This document shows, in pieces, positions 1 to 7,870 of a stretch of 64,000 nucleotides of DNA. The translations under genes and the position numbers were made by a program. Position 1 is the stretch's first letter, and the number at the start of each line of letters is the position of its first letter. Origin of the DNA: an uncultured Bacteroidia bacterium (GTDB lineage Bacteria; Bacteroidota; Bacteroidia; Bacteroidales; UBA932); assembly GCA_902788095.1 (NCBI GenBank), contig CADAIT010000010.1, positions 1-64,000 of the forward strand, read 5' to 3'. The notes under the pieces were generated by a model that saw only the letters and a program-made list of their open reading frames with translations, had not been told where the DNA came from and ran no database searches.

Positions 1-14
1 CGCCGAGAGGCGAT

Positions 15-46
15 GACCGCTCGCCAACAAAGATAAGACAGCGGTC
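15..46 (-). promoter_or_regulatory. Candidate leftward promoter inside an inverted repeat
   Basis: On the minus strand, TATCTTTG (35 to 28) matches the Bacteroidota -7 box TAnnTTTG. It lies between GACCGCT (15-21) and AGCGGTC (40-46), a perfect 7-bp inverted repeat. This could be an operator over a promoter reading out of the window to the left. The GC arms followed by TTGATTTTTAT could instead act as a terminator. The gene it would serve is outside the window. Confidence 0.35.
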
Positions 47-88
47 TTGATTTTTATATAAACTGGCCTATAATCGCCAGATTTTATA

Positions 89-96
89 TAAATTTG
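89..96 (+). promoter_or_regulatory. Promoter -7 box
   Basis: TAAATTTG fits the Bacteroidota -7 consensus TAnnTTTG. It ends 5 nt before the ATG at 102, which suggests a leaderless or nearly leaderless transcript if that ATG is used. No clear -33 TTTG is visible. Confidence 0.5.
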
Positions 97-101
97 TGAT
101 T

Positions 102-1292
102 ATGATAGTTCCGTCCATGTCCAATCTTGAGATCTGCGACGCCTTGTTTGCTGACCGCCCCAAGCTGCAAATCAAGGCAAACTCACTCATTCCCAAGATG
201 GCAAAGCAGTTCAAGAAGGAACGAAAGTTTCCGGCCTGGAAGTGGGCGGAATACACGCATCAGCAAAGCCACAACCGGTATCTCATCTGCTTCTACGCAG
301 CAACGCCGGCACAAGCAGACAAACCAGAAGTAGATTTCCTGGCATTCATGGAAGAAGACCGGCAGCGAATCGTCATCCAATGGGGCTGCTGGTTGTACCG
401 CAAGCACGGGAGTCTGGATAACATCGCTACCCGTTACATTGGCTATTTCTCCGGCCACTTCTTCAGCCGCTACCGGGAGCGCATCTGGAAAAACGTTGAT
501 ATGTCCTTCAACGAACTCCTTTGCCGTTATTTCTCCCGCAACGTCGCCACCATCCCGCTTGAACTGAATGAAGACATCCAACGCAACTACAAAGAATACG
601 GCGAGCTGGCGAAATACGCGTTCCAAGTACCCGATGGCACCTGCTTCATCCGCCACTGGAATGAAGGGGATGAAACTACCGTCGGCCAGAAGGACTGTGA
701 CTTCATTTCAGTCGTCCTCTACTACACCTTCGTCAATGGCGGAATGATGACCGAGACCCAGAACAAAGCCATCTTAAAAGAAGGCACACGGTATATCCGT
801 GACTATTACAAATCCCTGTTTGAGGACGTCATGAAGGAAACATTCTTCCGTCGCCTCAACACCCAGAAACAAGAACCCATTATTGAACAGGACCCTATGC
901 CACAGATGATTAGCATGGAAGAATGCGAACAGATTGGATGCCGGACAGAAGACAAAGTCTTCGACAATATCGTGGCAAAACTCAACCAGCGCCACCCCTC
1001 GGCAAACGCACTCTCATACTTCGACCAACTCTCAGTTGATCTCTCCCAGTCTGAAGAAATCATGCAGGATTCCTTCCCGGAAGCCTATGCCGAAATCCAA
1101 AACCTCATGCACGAAGAATACCGTGCCCTGGACGAACTCGAGCAGCACTGCCTCTTCATTTACCTCTTTACCAACGACAAAGACGAGAATGAAATCGTAG
1201 ACTCCATGTCCTGGCACTTCGAAGAGTGGATGGAAGACCGCGGTTACGACTTTCTCTCCAACGCAAAGGCGAACACGAAGTTAACAAACTAA
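102..1292 (+). CDS. Hypothetical protein (~396 aa)
   Basis: I do not recognise this family. The protein is soluble-looking, rich in aromatic and acidic residues, with no signal peptide or membrane segment. The N-terminal part is basic (around KQFKKERKFPAWKWAEY) and the C-terminal third is strongly acidic. ATG 102 is chosen because a -7 box ends at 96. GTG 96 and ATG 117 are alternatives, and ATG 117 would leave a short leader. It is followed 19 nt later by a lipoprotein gene on the same strand, possibly co-transcribed. It has the look of an accessory-region gene and no function can be assigned. Confidence 0.75.
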   Translation: MIVPSMSNLEICDALFADRPKLQIKANSLIPKMAKQFKKERKFPAWKWAEYTHQQSHNRYLICFYAATPAQADKPEVDFLAFMEEDRQRIVIQWGCWLYRKHGSLDNIATRYIGYFSGHFFSRYRERIWKNVDMSFNELLCRYFSRNVATIPLELNEDIQRNYKEYGELAKYAFQVPDGTCFIRHWNEGDETTVGQKDCDFISVVLYYTFVNGGMMTETQNKAILKEGTRYIRDYYKSLFEDVMKETFFRRLNTQKQEPIIEQDPMPQMISMEECEQIGCRTEDKVFDNIVAKLNQRHPSANALSYFDQLSVDLSQSEEIMQDSFPEAYAEIQNLMHEEYRALDELEQHCLFIYLFTNDKDENEIVDSMSWHFEEWMEDRGYDFLSNAKANTKLTN

Positions 1293-1311
1293 TAAACCAA
1301 CCCATATAGCC

Positions 1312-1728
1312 ATGAAAACCAATCGTATCATCATCACCCTGATATGCTTCATGCTCGGCTTTGCCGCATGCGCTCAGACCCCATCAGTCTCTTCCAAGAC
1401 AGGGAAGCAAACCGAAGTTCTCGTTCCCGGATACAAACTTTTCCCGACCACCAATATGTGGATTTTCCTCAAGCTGGATACCAGCAAAGGCCTCGTAAGT
1501 ATGGTCCAGTACAGCATGGAAGACAAGAACCGTCTGGAGATTCCGATTAACTATATTCCGTTTGCCAGCGGTGCAGACGCCATCCCTGGCCGCTTCAACC
1601 TCTATGCTACCCAGAACATGTGGACCTTCATCCTGCTCGATGAAGTGGATGGCCGCACCTGGCAAGTCCAGTGGTCCACCGACGGCAAGGAAGGCATCGT
1701 CCCTATCAGCACGGATTCATCTCTCTAA
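1312..1728 (+). CDS. Small lipoprotein with duplicated NMW motif
   Basis: 138 aa. The N-terminus is a lipoprotein signal (basic MKTNR, hydrophobic core, then GFAAC with Cys as lipidation site), so it is probably anchored in the periplasm or outer membrane. The mature part contains two related segments: LFPTTNMWIFLKLD (about residues 44-57) and LYATQNMWTFILLDEVDG (about 97-114), each followed by a VQ-containing strand. This points to an internally duplicated small beta domain. The function is unknown. It probably shares a transcript with the gene upstream. Confidence 0.75.
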   Translation: MKTNRIIITLICFMLGFAACAQTPSVSSKTGKQTEVLVPGYKLFPTTNMWIFLKLDTSKGLVSMVQYSMEDKNRLEIPINYIPFASGADAIPGRFNLYATQNMWTFILLDEVDGRTWQVQWSTDGKEGIVPISTDSSL

Positions 1729-1796
1729 CTTAGTATCCAGTTCATTTGGGGTATGGAACTTGCACACTCAATTCCAGACCATTTAGATGATACGCG

Positions 1797-2324
1797 ATGA
1801 AAAAGATAATTCCATTACTGTTTCTGTTCCTTTTCCTGATTTGTAGCTGTGACAAGACGTATCCATCTGTGGATGAAATGCTTCCTCCTGGGACTTTCAA
1901 CCTCAGCACGGTGATAACGGATGCCAATGGCAATAGTCTTGACCTTGCCGGGGATTGGGCGGTGTTTCAGAATCCGGATGAAACGAAGTTCACCAATTAT
2001 CTTCATTTCGACCAGACCGCTGAGACGGTGTTCAGTGTCAAGGAGAATGATGCTTTCATGCTGGAATACGACCAGGGGAGAGAATCCCTGCCGGTTTATG
2101 TCAATGGGATTGTAGATAAGCGTCGCAGTGTCTTCTTACAAGGAGCGACCAGGGACCTCATCTACAAAGACGGTCGGATTCACACAGACTACAGGGATGT
2201 ATATATTCTATATAATGCCGCTTATGGTGAACCGGATCTTCATGTTATTATTGACGATAATACGCTCACCTTCGAAGATCTTCCCAATGTGCGCCTCCGC
2301 CGAATAAAGGCCTTCGAGAAATGA
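1797..2324 (+). CDS. Hypothetical lipoprotein (175 aa)
   Basis: Clear type II signal: MKKIIPLLFLFLFLICSC, with Cys about residue 18 as the lipidation site. The mature sequence contains DANGNSLDLAGDWAVFQNPD and looks beta-rich, resembling small Bacteroidales surface lipoproteins, but I cannot name a family. It lies 68 nt after the preceding lipoprotein gene on the same strand. No partner gene gives a functional hint. Confidence 0.75.
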   Translation: MKKIIPLLFLFLFLICSCDKTYPSVDEMLPPGTFNLSTVITDANGNSLDLAGDWAVFQNPDETKFTNYLHFDQTAETVFSVKENDAFMLEYDQGRESLPVYVNGIVDKRRSVFLQGATRDLIYKDGRIHTDYRDVYILYNAAYGEPDLHVIIDDNTLTFEDLPNVRLRRIKAFEK

Positions 2325-2340
2325 CGACGAAATGTTTTTC

Positions 2341-2367
2341 TTGACTGGTTAATTATTTGTAAATTTG
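2341..2367 (+). promoter_or_regulatory. Promoter for the 84-aa gene
   Basis: TTG at 2341 and TAAATTTG at 2360-2367 are spaced about 16 nt apart, fitting the Bacteroidota -33/-7 layout. Transcription would start near 2373. This rules out upstream TTG starts and favours ATG 2392. Confidence 0.55.
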
Positions 2368-2391
2368 TTCATAACCCCAAACAAAACTATT

Positions 2392-2646
2392 ATGACCCAG
2401 ATTCTTGAATATGTAGCAATGGCGCATGAGCGCATTCAGAAGATTGAGTACAACAATCGAACTCCCCATATGGACTTGGTGGAAGACTTCGTCTATGACT
2501 TGGAACACAACCATCTGCATTTCAATACTGATGAGGATGTACTGAGCTATCTGGACAACGCTATACATGATGATGCTGTCCGAAGTGCCTTCAAAGACTT
2601 CAAAAGAAACTATAAGTCTTGGTGCCGCCGCCACTCTGACAAATAG
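2392..2646 (+). CDS. Hypothetical small protein (84 aa)
   Basis: Starts MTQILEYVAMAHERIQ. It is predicted mostly helical and acidic with a basic C-terminal tail (RNYKSWCRRHSDK). No signal peptide or membrane segment. The start follows from the promoter at 2341-2367; an in-frame upstream TTG at 2365 lies inside the -7 box and is unlikely. The CoiA-like gene begins 12 nt after its stop, so the two probably form an operon. No family recognised. Confidence 0.7.
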   Translation: MTQILEYVAMAHERIQKIEYNNRTPHMDLVEDFVYDLEHNHLHFNTDEDVLSYLDNAIHDDAVRSAFKDFKRNYKSWCRRHSDK

Positions 2647-2658
2647 GTCATCTCTGCA

Positions 2659-3975
2659 ATGTCATCCTCGCAAATTCAATTCCGCTACGCCCTTGATGAA
2701 AACGGTAAGGTTGTTTCCATCAATGACGTACCTATTGAGTATTCCAAACGAGGCCGGTACTTTTTCCCAGGTACCGGTGCCGAGATGATTGCGAGAAAGG
2801 GGAAGAAGGTTGCCTGGCACTTTGCCCACAAGGACGGAAATCCCGGTGCGCTTGAAACATATCTCCACAATACCGGAAAATACCTGTTCAAGCAAGTGTT
2901 TGAAGCGTCTGACAAATTCACCATATCGCTTCAGGCACCTGCAGTCTGCGTCCATGCCGGGGATTGTCCTGTTGAGGAACGATATCCTTGCCATTTCAAA
3001 GACTACACCACCTTCGACCTCAAAGTTTACTATGATAAGTGTGTGATAGAAAAGGACTTCACTGTTGGAGATGATACCTTCCGTCCAGATGTCCTTCTAT
3101 TACCAAAGAATGCCAAGCATGACCCCATATTTGTAGAAATTGAAGTCACCCACGCATCAACATACAAGAAACGCTATTCAGGCATAAGGATAATAGAAAT
3201 CAAACTGGAGAACGAGGACGATTTCAATCTCATCGAGAAGTGTCACATCGGCTTCCAGAAGAAGGTTAATCTTTACGGCTTTGATGTAAAGAAACCGGTA
3301 AGAAGAGATCGCGTAGCTAATAAAAAAAGTATTTATTCATTACGGGCAGAAGGGGAATATGGCTTCACCCATTGCGATGATTGTTTTTATCGCTGCTCCC
3401 AGGACGATTGGTATTCCAAGAACGAAGAGTTTGCGGTTTTCTATGACACTCAAGGCTACAAAATGGATGATGACGAAGCCATTTTTTTTCTGCGCCGAAA
3501 AGCGCTGGACTATGGCCACGACTACATTTACGAAAGCAATAGCCATTATGCGATGTCGGACGATGTTGTTGACGAACGATTTGATTCTTATTACATCTAC
3601 GAGAGAGCAAAAGGCCCCGGCCTTCAGCAAATCACAGAATCTCGGGATGGCTACGACATACTTATGGGGGAAATAACCAATTTCGACCTTCCCGGCAGCA
3701 CATATTCAAGTGAGGAGAAAAGGTATTGGCACGCGCTTTCCCGCGTGTACGACAATCTAAGGCTCTTCGATCTTGACGAGGAACGTTTATATCAGGCAGC
3801 TTATCTTGCTCACCAACGGCACAAGTACATCAGAATCATAAACAACCCGAGATACAGAAAGCCGGAATACAGTTTCCAACGTTCAGAGCACAGAGAATAC
3901 ATTCCCGTCCTGGTAAATACAATACCGCCACAACTCATTGAAGACCGCACAAACGATTGGCTCTTTTCTCTTTAA
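2659..3975 (+). CDS. CoiA-like / PD-(D/E)XK nuclease-like protein
   Basis: 438 aa. The N-terminal ~70 residues (FFPGTGAEMIARKGKKVAWHFAHK) resemble the start of competence CoiA-like proteins, whose N-terminal domain often carries a Trp-His-Phe-Ala-His motif. Further on, FRPDVLLLP (about 140) followed by FVEIEVTHASTYKKR (about 156-170) resembles a PD-(D/E)XK nuclease core, but the E-x-E-V-T arrangement is not the standard E-x-K, so catalysis is uncertain. The C-terminal ~200 residues are unrecognised and contain several Cys (CDDCFYRC) that might bind metal. Competence itself is not implied. Confidence 0.6.
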   Translation: MSSSQIQFRYALDENGKVVSINDVPIEYSKRGRYFFPGTGAEMIARKGKKVAWHFAHKDGNPGALETYLHNTGKYLFKQVFEASDKFTISLQAPAVCVHAGDCPVEERYPCHFKDYTTFDLKVYYDKCVIEKDFTVGDDTFRPDVLLLPKNAKHDPIFVEIEVTHASTYKKRYSGIRIIEIKLENEDDFNLIEKCHIGFQKKVNLYGFDVKKPVRRDRVANKKSIYSLRAEGEYGFTHCDDCFYRCSQDDWYSKNEEFAVFYDTQGYKMDDDEAIFFLRRKALDYGHDYIYESNSHYAMSDDVVDERFDSYYIYERAKGPGLQQITESRDGYDILMGEITNFDLPGSTYSSEEKRYWHALSRVYDNLRLFDLDEERLYQAAYLAHQRHKYIRIINNPRYRKPEYSFQRSEHREYIPVLVNTIPPQLIEDRTNDWLFSL

Positions 3976-4241
3976 CCCTCAATCCCTCCAAATCCGATAT
4001 CCAGAAATACATGATCGTGGATCAACGGCAACAATACGAATCTCGTCTATAACGTCAGACCAGTGCTCGGCTTTTAATGTAACTAAGCATAGGGCCCCTC
4101 CCTGTGCTTTTTTTGAGCGGTCAAGCCAGCGCACATAAGAATCCCGCCCGTCCTGAGACAGATTCAAATCCCTTCTAGGGGACACTCTTGATTCATGGTG
4201 CCAATGTAGATTGTTTTTCGTATTTTTGCAATACAGAATGT
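3976..4241 (+). other. Intergenic region with a tRNA-3'-end-like stretch
   Basis: No convincing gene. Positions 4156-4184 (ATTCAAATCCCTTCTAGGGG then ACA) look like the 3' half of a tRNA (TTCAAAT loop plus acceptor), but no matching 5' T-stem or full cloverleaf can be built. It could be a relic attachment site. A -7-like TATTTTTG at 4221-4228 probably serves the next gene. Confidence 0.35.
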
Positions 4242-4892
4242 ATGAAACGCGAATTTGGCACATGTTTCTTTGAGCAGTACGCTCAAATCTCGCTCTCGGC
4301 GCTGCTCGGAAGCGAGTTTGACTGCCTTGTGAACCGGGACCGGCCGGATTTGCAGAGCACTGACGGGCACTCCATCGGCATAGAAGTCACACGCGCCATG
4401 GAGGAGAGCAAGAACGCCCAACTGGAGCTGCTGAAAGACGTTGCCGGAATAACTCCGGGCGGCCGGGACGAAGAGATAGACCAGATTCTTGAATATGGCT
4501 ATGGATACGGCCTTCACAAGGGCAAGTATATCGGCGTAAAGGAACTATCCTACTGGTCCATGGCTCTTCCGCTGCGGCGGATTCTCGAAAGCAAAATATC
4601 CAAGGTGGGCAACGGATTCTATGGCCATTATGACAAAATGGGCCTTTTCGTGTTTTCCCGCGAGAATCTTCGTGAATCCGAGGCCGTCAAGGCCATGGAT
4701 TATACCATATCCCTCCAAAAGTATCTGGACATCCGCTACAATCGGCTTTACCTGGCCGATGTGGACGACCTCTTTGTCTGCAATCTGGACGATGGCCTTA
4801 AGGAAAGCTCCCGGCTCACACGGTATCCTGTGACACAAGAGCAGCGGAAAGCCTTCTATCTGGAGGCCGTTCAAAGACAACAAACCGAATAA
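4242..4892 (+). CDS. Hypothetical protein with RPD...IEVTRA motif
   Basis: 216 aa from ATG 4242 (MKREFGTCFFEQYAQ). That start lies 13 nt after TATTTTTG at 4221-4228; longer versions would begin inside the promoter. DCLVNRDRPDLQS followed by IGIEVTRAMEE is a D...E-x-V pattern like that in the CoiA-like gene upstream and may mark a PD-(D/E)XK-type fold, though no catalytic Lys is obvious. The remainder is helical with many Tyr. The link to nucleases is inference from the motif only. Confidence 0.6.
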   Translation: MKREFGTCFFEQYAQISLSALLGSEFDCLVNRDRPDLQSTDGHSIGIEVTRAMEESKNAQLELLKDVAGITPGGRDEEIDQILEYGYGYGLHKGKYIGVKELSYWSMALPLRRILESKISKVGNGFYGHYDKMGLFVFSRENLRESEAVKAMDYTISLQKYLDIRYNRLYLADVDDLFVCNLDDGLKESSRLTRYPVTQEQRKAFYLEAVQRQQTE

Positions 4893-4949
4893 ACGAACTA
4901 GTAAGCCGAAACATTCTTTCCGAAGACGCTTCAGCAACGCTCCCAAATA

Positions 4950-4970
4950 AACGATAGCAGGCCTTAGCGG
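4950..4970. repeat. 21-bp direct repeat, left copy
   Basis: ACGATAGCAGGCCTTAGCGG (4951-4970, plus one more A at 4950) is identical to 7507-7527. The two copies flank the AbiEi/nucleotidyltransferase/PP2C operon, in the same orientation. Similarity continues past one mismatch (GACCT in both). Confidence 0.85.
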
Positions 4971-4993
4971 AGACCTTCACAGGCGTCTGCAAA

Positions 4994-5583
4994 CTACTCT
5001 GATTCTCCTAAAATGTCAATTACGGATGAATCATCTTTGCTGTCGGGGTTATAAAAGCCGTCGGTACACATTCTTATATGAAAGACTTTCGGAAGGTCAA
5101 CCTTCTCTACGGTTGGTACTTCACGAAATCCTTTTCCACGGATACAATTTGTGAGATAGGAACCCCCCGAAAATCAGTGAATGTGCTGTCCTTGGTAACG
5201 GTGTTTGTAATGGCCCCATGCTCATCGCAGAATGAGATGCGGATATTGCCCAGCCCGAGGAAGAGCATTTGATTATGCTGGATGCTGACTATCGCAATGG
5301 CACACCCCATTTTCATTCCATGCAACCGAGATTCCTCCTCAATCGCTTCATCAGCAGAATACAAAGCCTTGATGATATCTGCCTCCGTGATTATCGTATT
5401 GGTTTCCAAGGACGAAATGATGACATGAACAGCAATATCCGCTGCGATTTCTCCATGGTCCAGGCCTCCCATCCCGTCTGCCATCACGGCTAGGATGTTA
5501 TCGTCAGACAGTTTTTTGACCTGTAAGCGGTCTTCATTAAGGGGGAACTGCCCCTTTATGCTCTTCTCGCTATACTGAATCAT
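4994..5583 (-). pseudogene. PP2C-family Ser/Thr phosphatase, frameshifted
   Basis: The frame from ATG 5583 gives 158 aa with PP2C hallmarks: NEDR near residue 17, VMADGMGGLDHGE (Asp for metal binding), and a GLGNIRI segment. It ends at 5107. The next frame (5119 down to TAG 4994-4996) continues with VEKVDLPKVFHIRMCTDGFY and DDSSVIDIL, the expected C-terminal PP2C metal-binding region (C-T-D-G plus D-D). One base near 5117-5121 is therefore missing relative to an intact ~196-aa protein. This is either a true inactivating frameshift, a sequencing error, or recoding. It overlaps the nucleotidyltransferase stop by 4 nt, so it is the third gene of the operon. Confidence 0.75.
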
Positions 5584-6437
5584 TCTTGCGTTGCTTTTTT
5601 GAATTCGCTTGCAATCATCGTCCAGGCATCCCTGACAATGTCATATCCGTATTCTGGGCCCATGCTCTGCGTAATGAGTTGGCTTCGCTGCTCCTTGGCC
5701 AGTTCTGTCTCAATATCAGAAACATAAGAGAGCAGGACATCCTTTTCGAGAAGCGGAATGATGTCCTTGGCAATCATATAGGCTCCTGCCACGAAAGGCT
5801 CAAACGGTTCTGGCAGTACGTCCAGGACTTCCAGATGTGCCGGGCTCGTAATCTCATGGAGATAATAGTTGGCCAAGATAAAAGACATATCTTTGGCGTC
5901 TTTGTCGTTGAGAAGATGACGGTCGAGCCAAGCGTCAAATTTCAAAACAAAGAAAGCCGGGGCGGACGGAATTTTGAAACTGAATTCATTGTCCACAATC
6001 ACATCCACGCAATCCTTGAGTACGGAGGCAAAACCTTTGACCGACATCATCGGACTCTCCTCGGGCGGCCAATAAATCTTTTCACCCGGAACAGTCACCC
6101 CGCCAAAAGGAACGACATCCAATTCATAATCTGCATCCGGATACGTTCCATAGTAGAAGCGCTGCTTCATGTGTCGATCTTTTCGGAAACCGTTTTGTTT
6201 AAGTATCTCGGATATTTTGAAGAAATCGTCCCAGCTGTCAACCGCGATGGCAATATCCAGGTCTCGTGTCCGCCTGGGGGATGGTTCAGCCTCCAAATAG
6301 CGCCTGAGGATGTCCCTTGAAGCGGCTCCTATCACAAAAAAATCCTTCCCGGCTTCCTTGAAGCAGGACGAGAGCGCTCTTAAGAGCTCAACCAACAGCG
6401 GGTTGGCAATGGTATCAGAGGAGATAGGATAAATCAT
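5580..6437 (-). CDS. AbiEii-type nucleotidyltransferase (toxin-like)
   Basis: 285 aa. FFVIGAASRDILRRY followed by TRDLDIAIAVDSW (about residues 34-68) is the G-[AS]-x(n)-D-x-D core of minimal/AbiEii nucleotidyltransferases, with the second Asp pair in DLDIAI and a third acidic strand at YELDVVPFG (about 104-112). Such proteins transfer nucleotides to tRNA or other targets and act as toxins in type IV AbiE systems. The gene starts inside the end of the AbiEi-like gene (23-nt overlap) and its stop overlaps the PP2C start, so translation is probably coupled. The actual target is unknown. Confidence 0.75.
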   Translation of the reverse strand: MIYPISSDTIANPLLVELLRALSSCFKEAGKDFFVIGAASRDILRRYLEAEPSPRRTRDLDIAIAVDSWDDFFKISEILKQNGFRKDRHMKQRFYYGTYPDADYELDVVPFGGVTVPGEKIYWPPEESPMMSVKGFASVLKDCVDVIVDNEFSFKIPSAPAFFVLKFDAWLDRHLLNDKDAKDMSFILANYYLHEITSPAHLEVLDVLPEPFEPFVAGAYMIAKDIIPLLEKDVLLSYVSDIETELAKEQRSQLITQSMGPEYGYDIVRDAWTMIASEFKKATQE

Positions 6438-7383
6438 TGTTCAAAAGGCGTTGTGCTTCCTCGCGGCAGCGTCCGTCAGCGGTTCCCATGAGGTCGGCAT
6501 AAAGGATTAGAGGATGAATGTCTTTCTCCGGCAGTTTCCAGAAAGACTGATAAACGGTGACAGTATTGTCCTTGGCAGGAATAAGTTGCCTCGTTTTTAT
6601 CAGCTCGCGGATAGGAACTGCCGTGTACAGTTCGAAGGATTGAGGGCTAAGATATCCGTCTCTTTTGAAGGCGCCGCATTCTCCGCCCCATTGGACGCCT
6701 TCCGGGAGGAGAACGTCGCCCCATTGAATTCCTGGAGCCAATGCAAGGTTTGTTGCATAAAGTCGCGGCTTATACACCTGGTTATACTGCTCCGCCCAGA
6801 AATCAAGAAGCTTTGGGAGGTTAGTAAGGTTGCGCCCCTCTTTGGATTCAAAACAGTATTGTGGCATCAATGCGTCTACGGTATTTTTTACCGTGGCTAC
6901 GGATACATCCGTATCTACCATGATTTTACGGTAGGGCTTTCGGATATTCTTCGGGTCTAAGAGGAAGTAGTAAACCACCCGAAGGCCGGCCGTGCGGAAA
7001 ACCATGGAGGAATTCTGCCGCCGGTATTCCGTCTTTCTGCCACGCAGCGACAAGAACGGACCGCCTTCGGGTGTGATTTCACAATTGCCAGCTGTATCCA
7101 GTGTAAAAATACCGTCGGCCTTGGCAATGGACATCATTTCTCCGGAGATGGAGCCGCACACCAAAAGTGGTAGAGCATTTGCAGCATGAGCGCGTTCTTT
7201 AAGCGTTTCAGCGATGAAATTATAGCTGGTTTTCGTCACAGTAGTCTCGGCCATTACGCAAAACTTCCGTCCGAGAATCTCCACAGTATCATCGTTTTGC
7301 AGGACGATGGCATTGCTCATTCCCAATTGCGTTTCCAACTGGAATAGCGCCATTTGGATTATTTCCTCTTTGCGTGTGTTCAT
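6415..7383 (-). CDS. AbiEi-like antitoxin / transcriptional regulator
   Basis: 322 aa from ATG 7383 (MNTRKEEIIQMALFQLE). Upstream extensions would cross the promoter at 7416-7446. The family pattern is that of AbiEi-type regulators: a central winged-helix segment (KIMVDTDVSVATVKNTVDAL) preceded by SSMVFRTAGLRVVYYFLLD and followed by a basic WW-rich region (WGDVLLPEGVQWGGECGA). In AbiE systems this partner binds the operon promoter and neutralises the nucleotidyltransferase. First gene of the operon. The assignment rests on gene order and motif resemblance. Confidence 0.7.
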   Translation of the reverse strand: MNTRKEEIIQMALFQLETQLGMSNAIVLQNDDTVEILGRKFCVMAETTVTKTSYNFIAETLKERAHAANALPLLVCGSISGEMMSIAKADGIFTLDTAGNCEITPEGGPFLSLRGRKTEYRRQNSSMVFRTAGLRVVYYFLLDPKNIRKPYRKIMVDTDVSVATVKNTVDALMPQYCFESKEGRNLTNLPKLLDFWAEQYNQVYKPRLYATNLALAPGIQWGDVLLPEGVQWGGECGAFKRDGYLSPQSFELYTAVPIRELIKTRQLIPAKDNTVTVYQSFWKLPEKDIHPLILYADLMGTADGRCREEAQRLLNNDLSYLL

Positions 7384-7415
7384 TACAAATTTCTGTTTAA
7401 AAATATTAAACATCG

Positions 7416-7446
7416 CAAAGATAATAAACAAATAGGTATTATCAAA
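7416..7446 (-). promoter_or_regulatory. Promoter of the AbiEi/NTase/PP2C operon
   Basis: On the minus strand, TTTG (7446-7443) and TATCTTTG (7423-7416) are separated by 19 nt, an almost perfect Bacteroidota -33/-7 promoter. The ATG at 7383 lies 32 nt downstream of the box. Confidence 0.75.
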
Positions 7447-7506
7447 ACAATCCGAAAAAATCGGCGACCTATCACAGGTCACATGTATCAATATATTTGG
7501 AAATAT

Positions 7507-7539
7507 AACGATAGCAGGCCTTAGCGGTGACCTGCTATC
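7507..7539. repeat. 21-bp direct repeat, right copy, with hairpin
   Basis: 7507-7527 is identical to 4950-4970. In this copy GATAGCAGG (7510-7518) pairs perfectly with CCTGCTATC (7531-7539), giving a 9-bp stem with a 12-nt loop. The left copy keeps only the first arm. It lies upstream of the operon promoter. Confidence 0.8.
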
Positions 7540-7547
7540 TTCCTGTA

Positions 7548-7573
7548 TGCACCGGCTGCGAGCCAGCCGTGCA
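7548..7573. other. Stem-loop next to the right direct repeat
   Basis: TGCAC (7548-7552) pairs with GTGCA (7569-7573), with a nested GGCTG/CAGCC stem and a short loop. It may be part of a longer untranslated RNA or a terminator. There is no U-run on either strand. Confidence 0.5.
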
Positions 7574-7614
7574 ACGGGTATGTATCTGGAACAAAGGGTA
7601 GGGAAGTGTGCATA

Positions 7615-7800
7615 AAAAGCAGGCACCTTACCCTTCCTGGCTAAATACCTTCCACAGTATCGAACGAAGGAATGGTAAGAGCGCCTGCAAGATGCAGGCG
7701 ATTACCACCTTTGGGCCCGTTCGATAAATAAGTGTGGAAGGATTTAGCCGGTCCAAAAGCGATAAAACGCTTGATATGTCTGTATGTAGCTTTCGCTGTT
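7615..7800 (-). ncRNA. Candidate structured RNA (long rod-like hairpin)
   Basis: Five nested stems can be read directly: 7639-7646/7742-7749 (GGCTAAAT/ATTTAGCC), 7649-7656/7733-7740 (CTTCCACA/TGTGGAAG), 7658-7666/7718-7726 (TATCGAACG/CGTTCGATA), 7674-7678/7702-7706 (GGTAA/TTACC) and 7682-7688/7694-7700 (CGCCTGC/GCAGGCG, loop AAGAT). On the minus strand a -7 box TATCTTTG (7814-7807) precedes it and a TTTTTA run follows near 7615, giving a ~185-nt transcript. The size and rod shape with internal loops recall 6S RNA, but I see no diagnostic sequence. A long inverted repeat with no transcript is the alternative. Confidence 0.45.
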
Positions 7801-7870
7801 ACAATGCAAAGATAGTCATTTTTCCTGAATACGGTAACACGCGAGGAATGGTGAGTTTATTTTAAAAGTT

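Noticed and set aside
3979-4263. Minus-strand open frame of ~94 codons between the CoiA-like gene and the next gene
   Set aside because: It overlaps the promoter and start of the plus-strand gene, has no promoter, and resembles a shadow of a tRNA-like stretch.
7507-7539. Integron attC site at the direct repeat
   Set aside because: The hairpin lacks the GTTRRRY/RYYYAAC core and no integron integrase is present.
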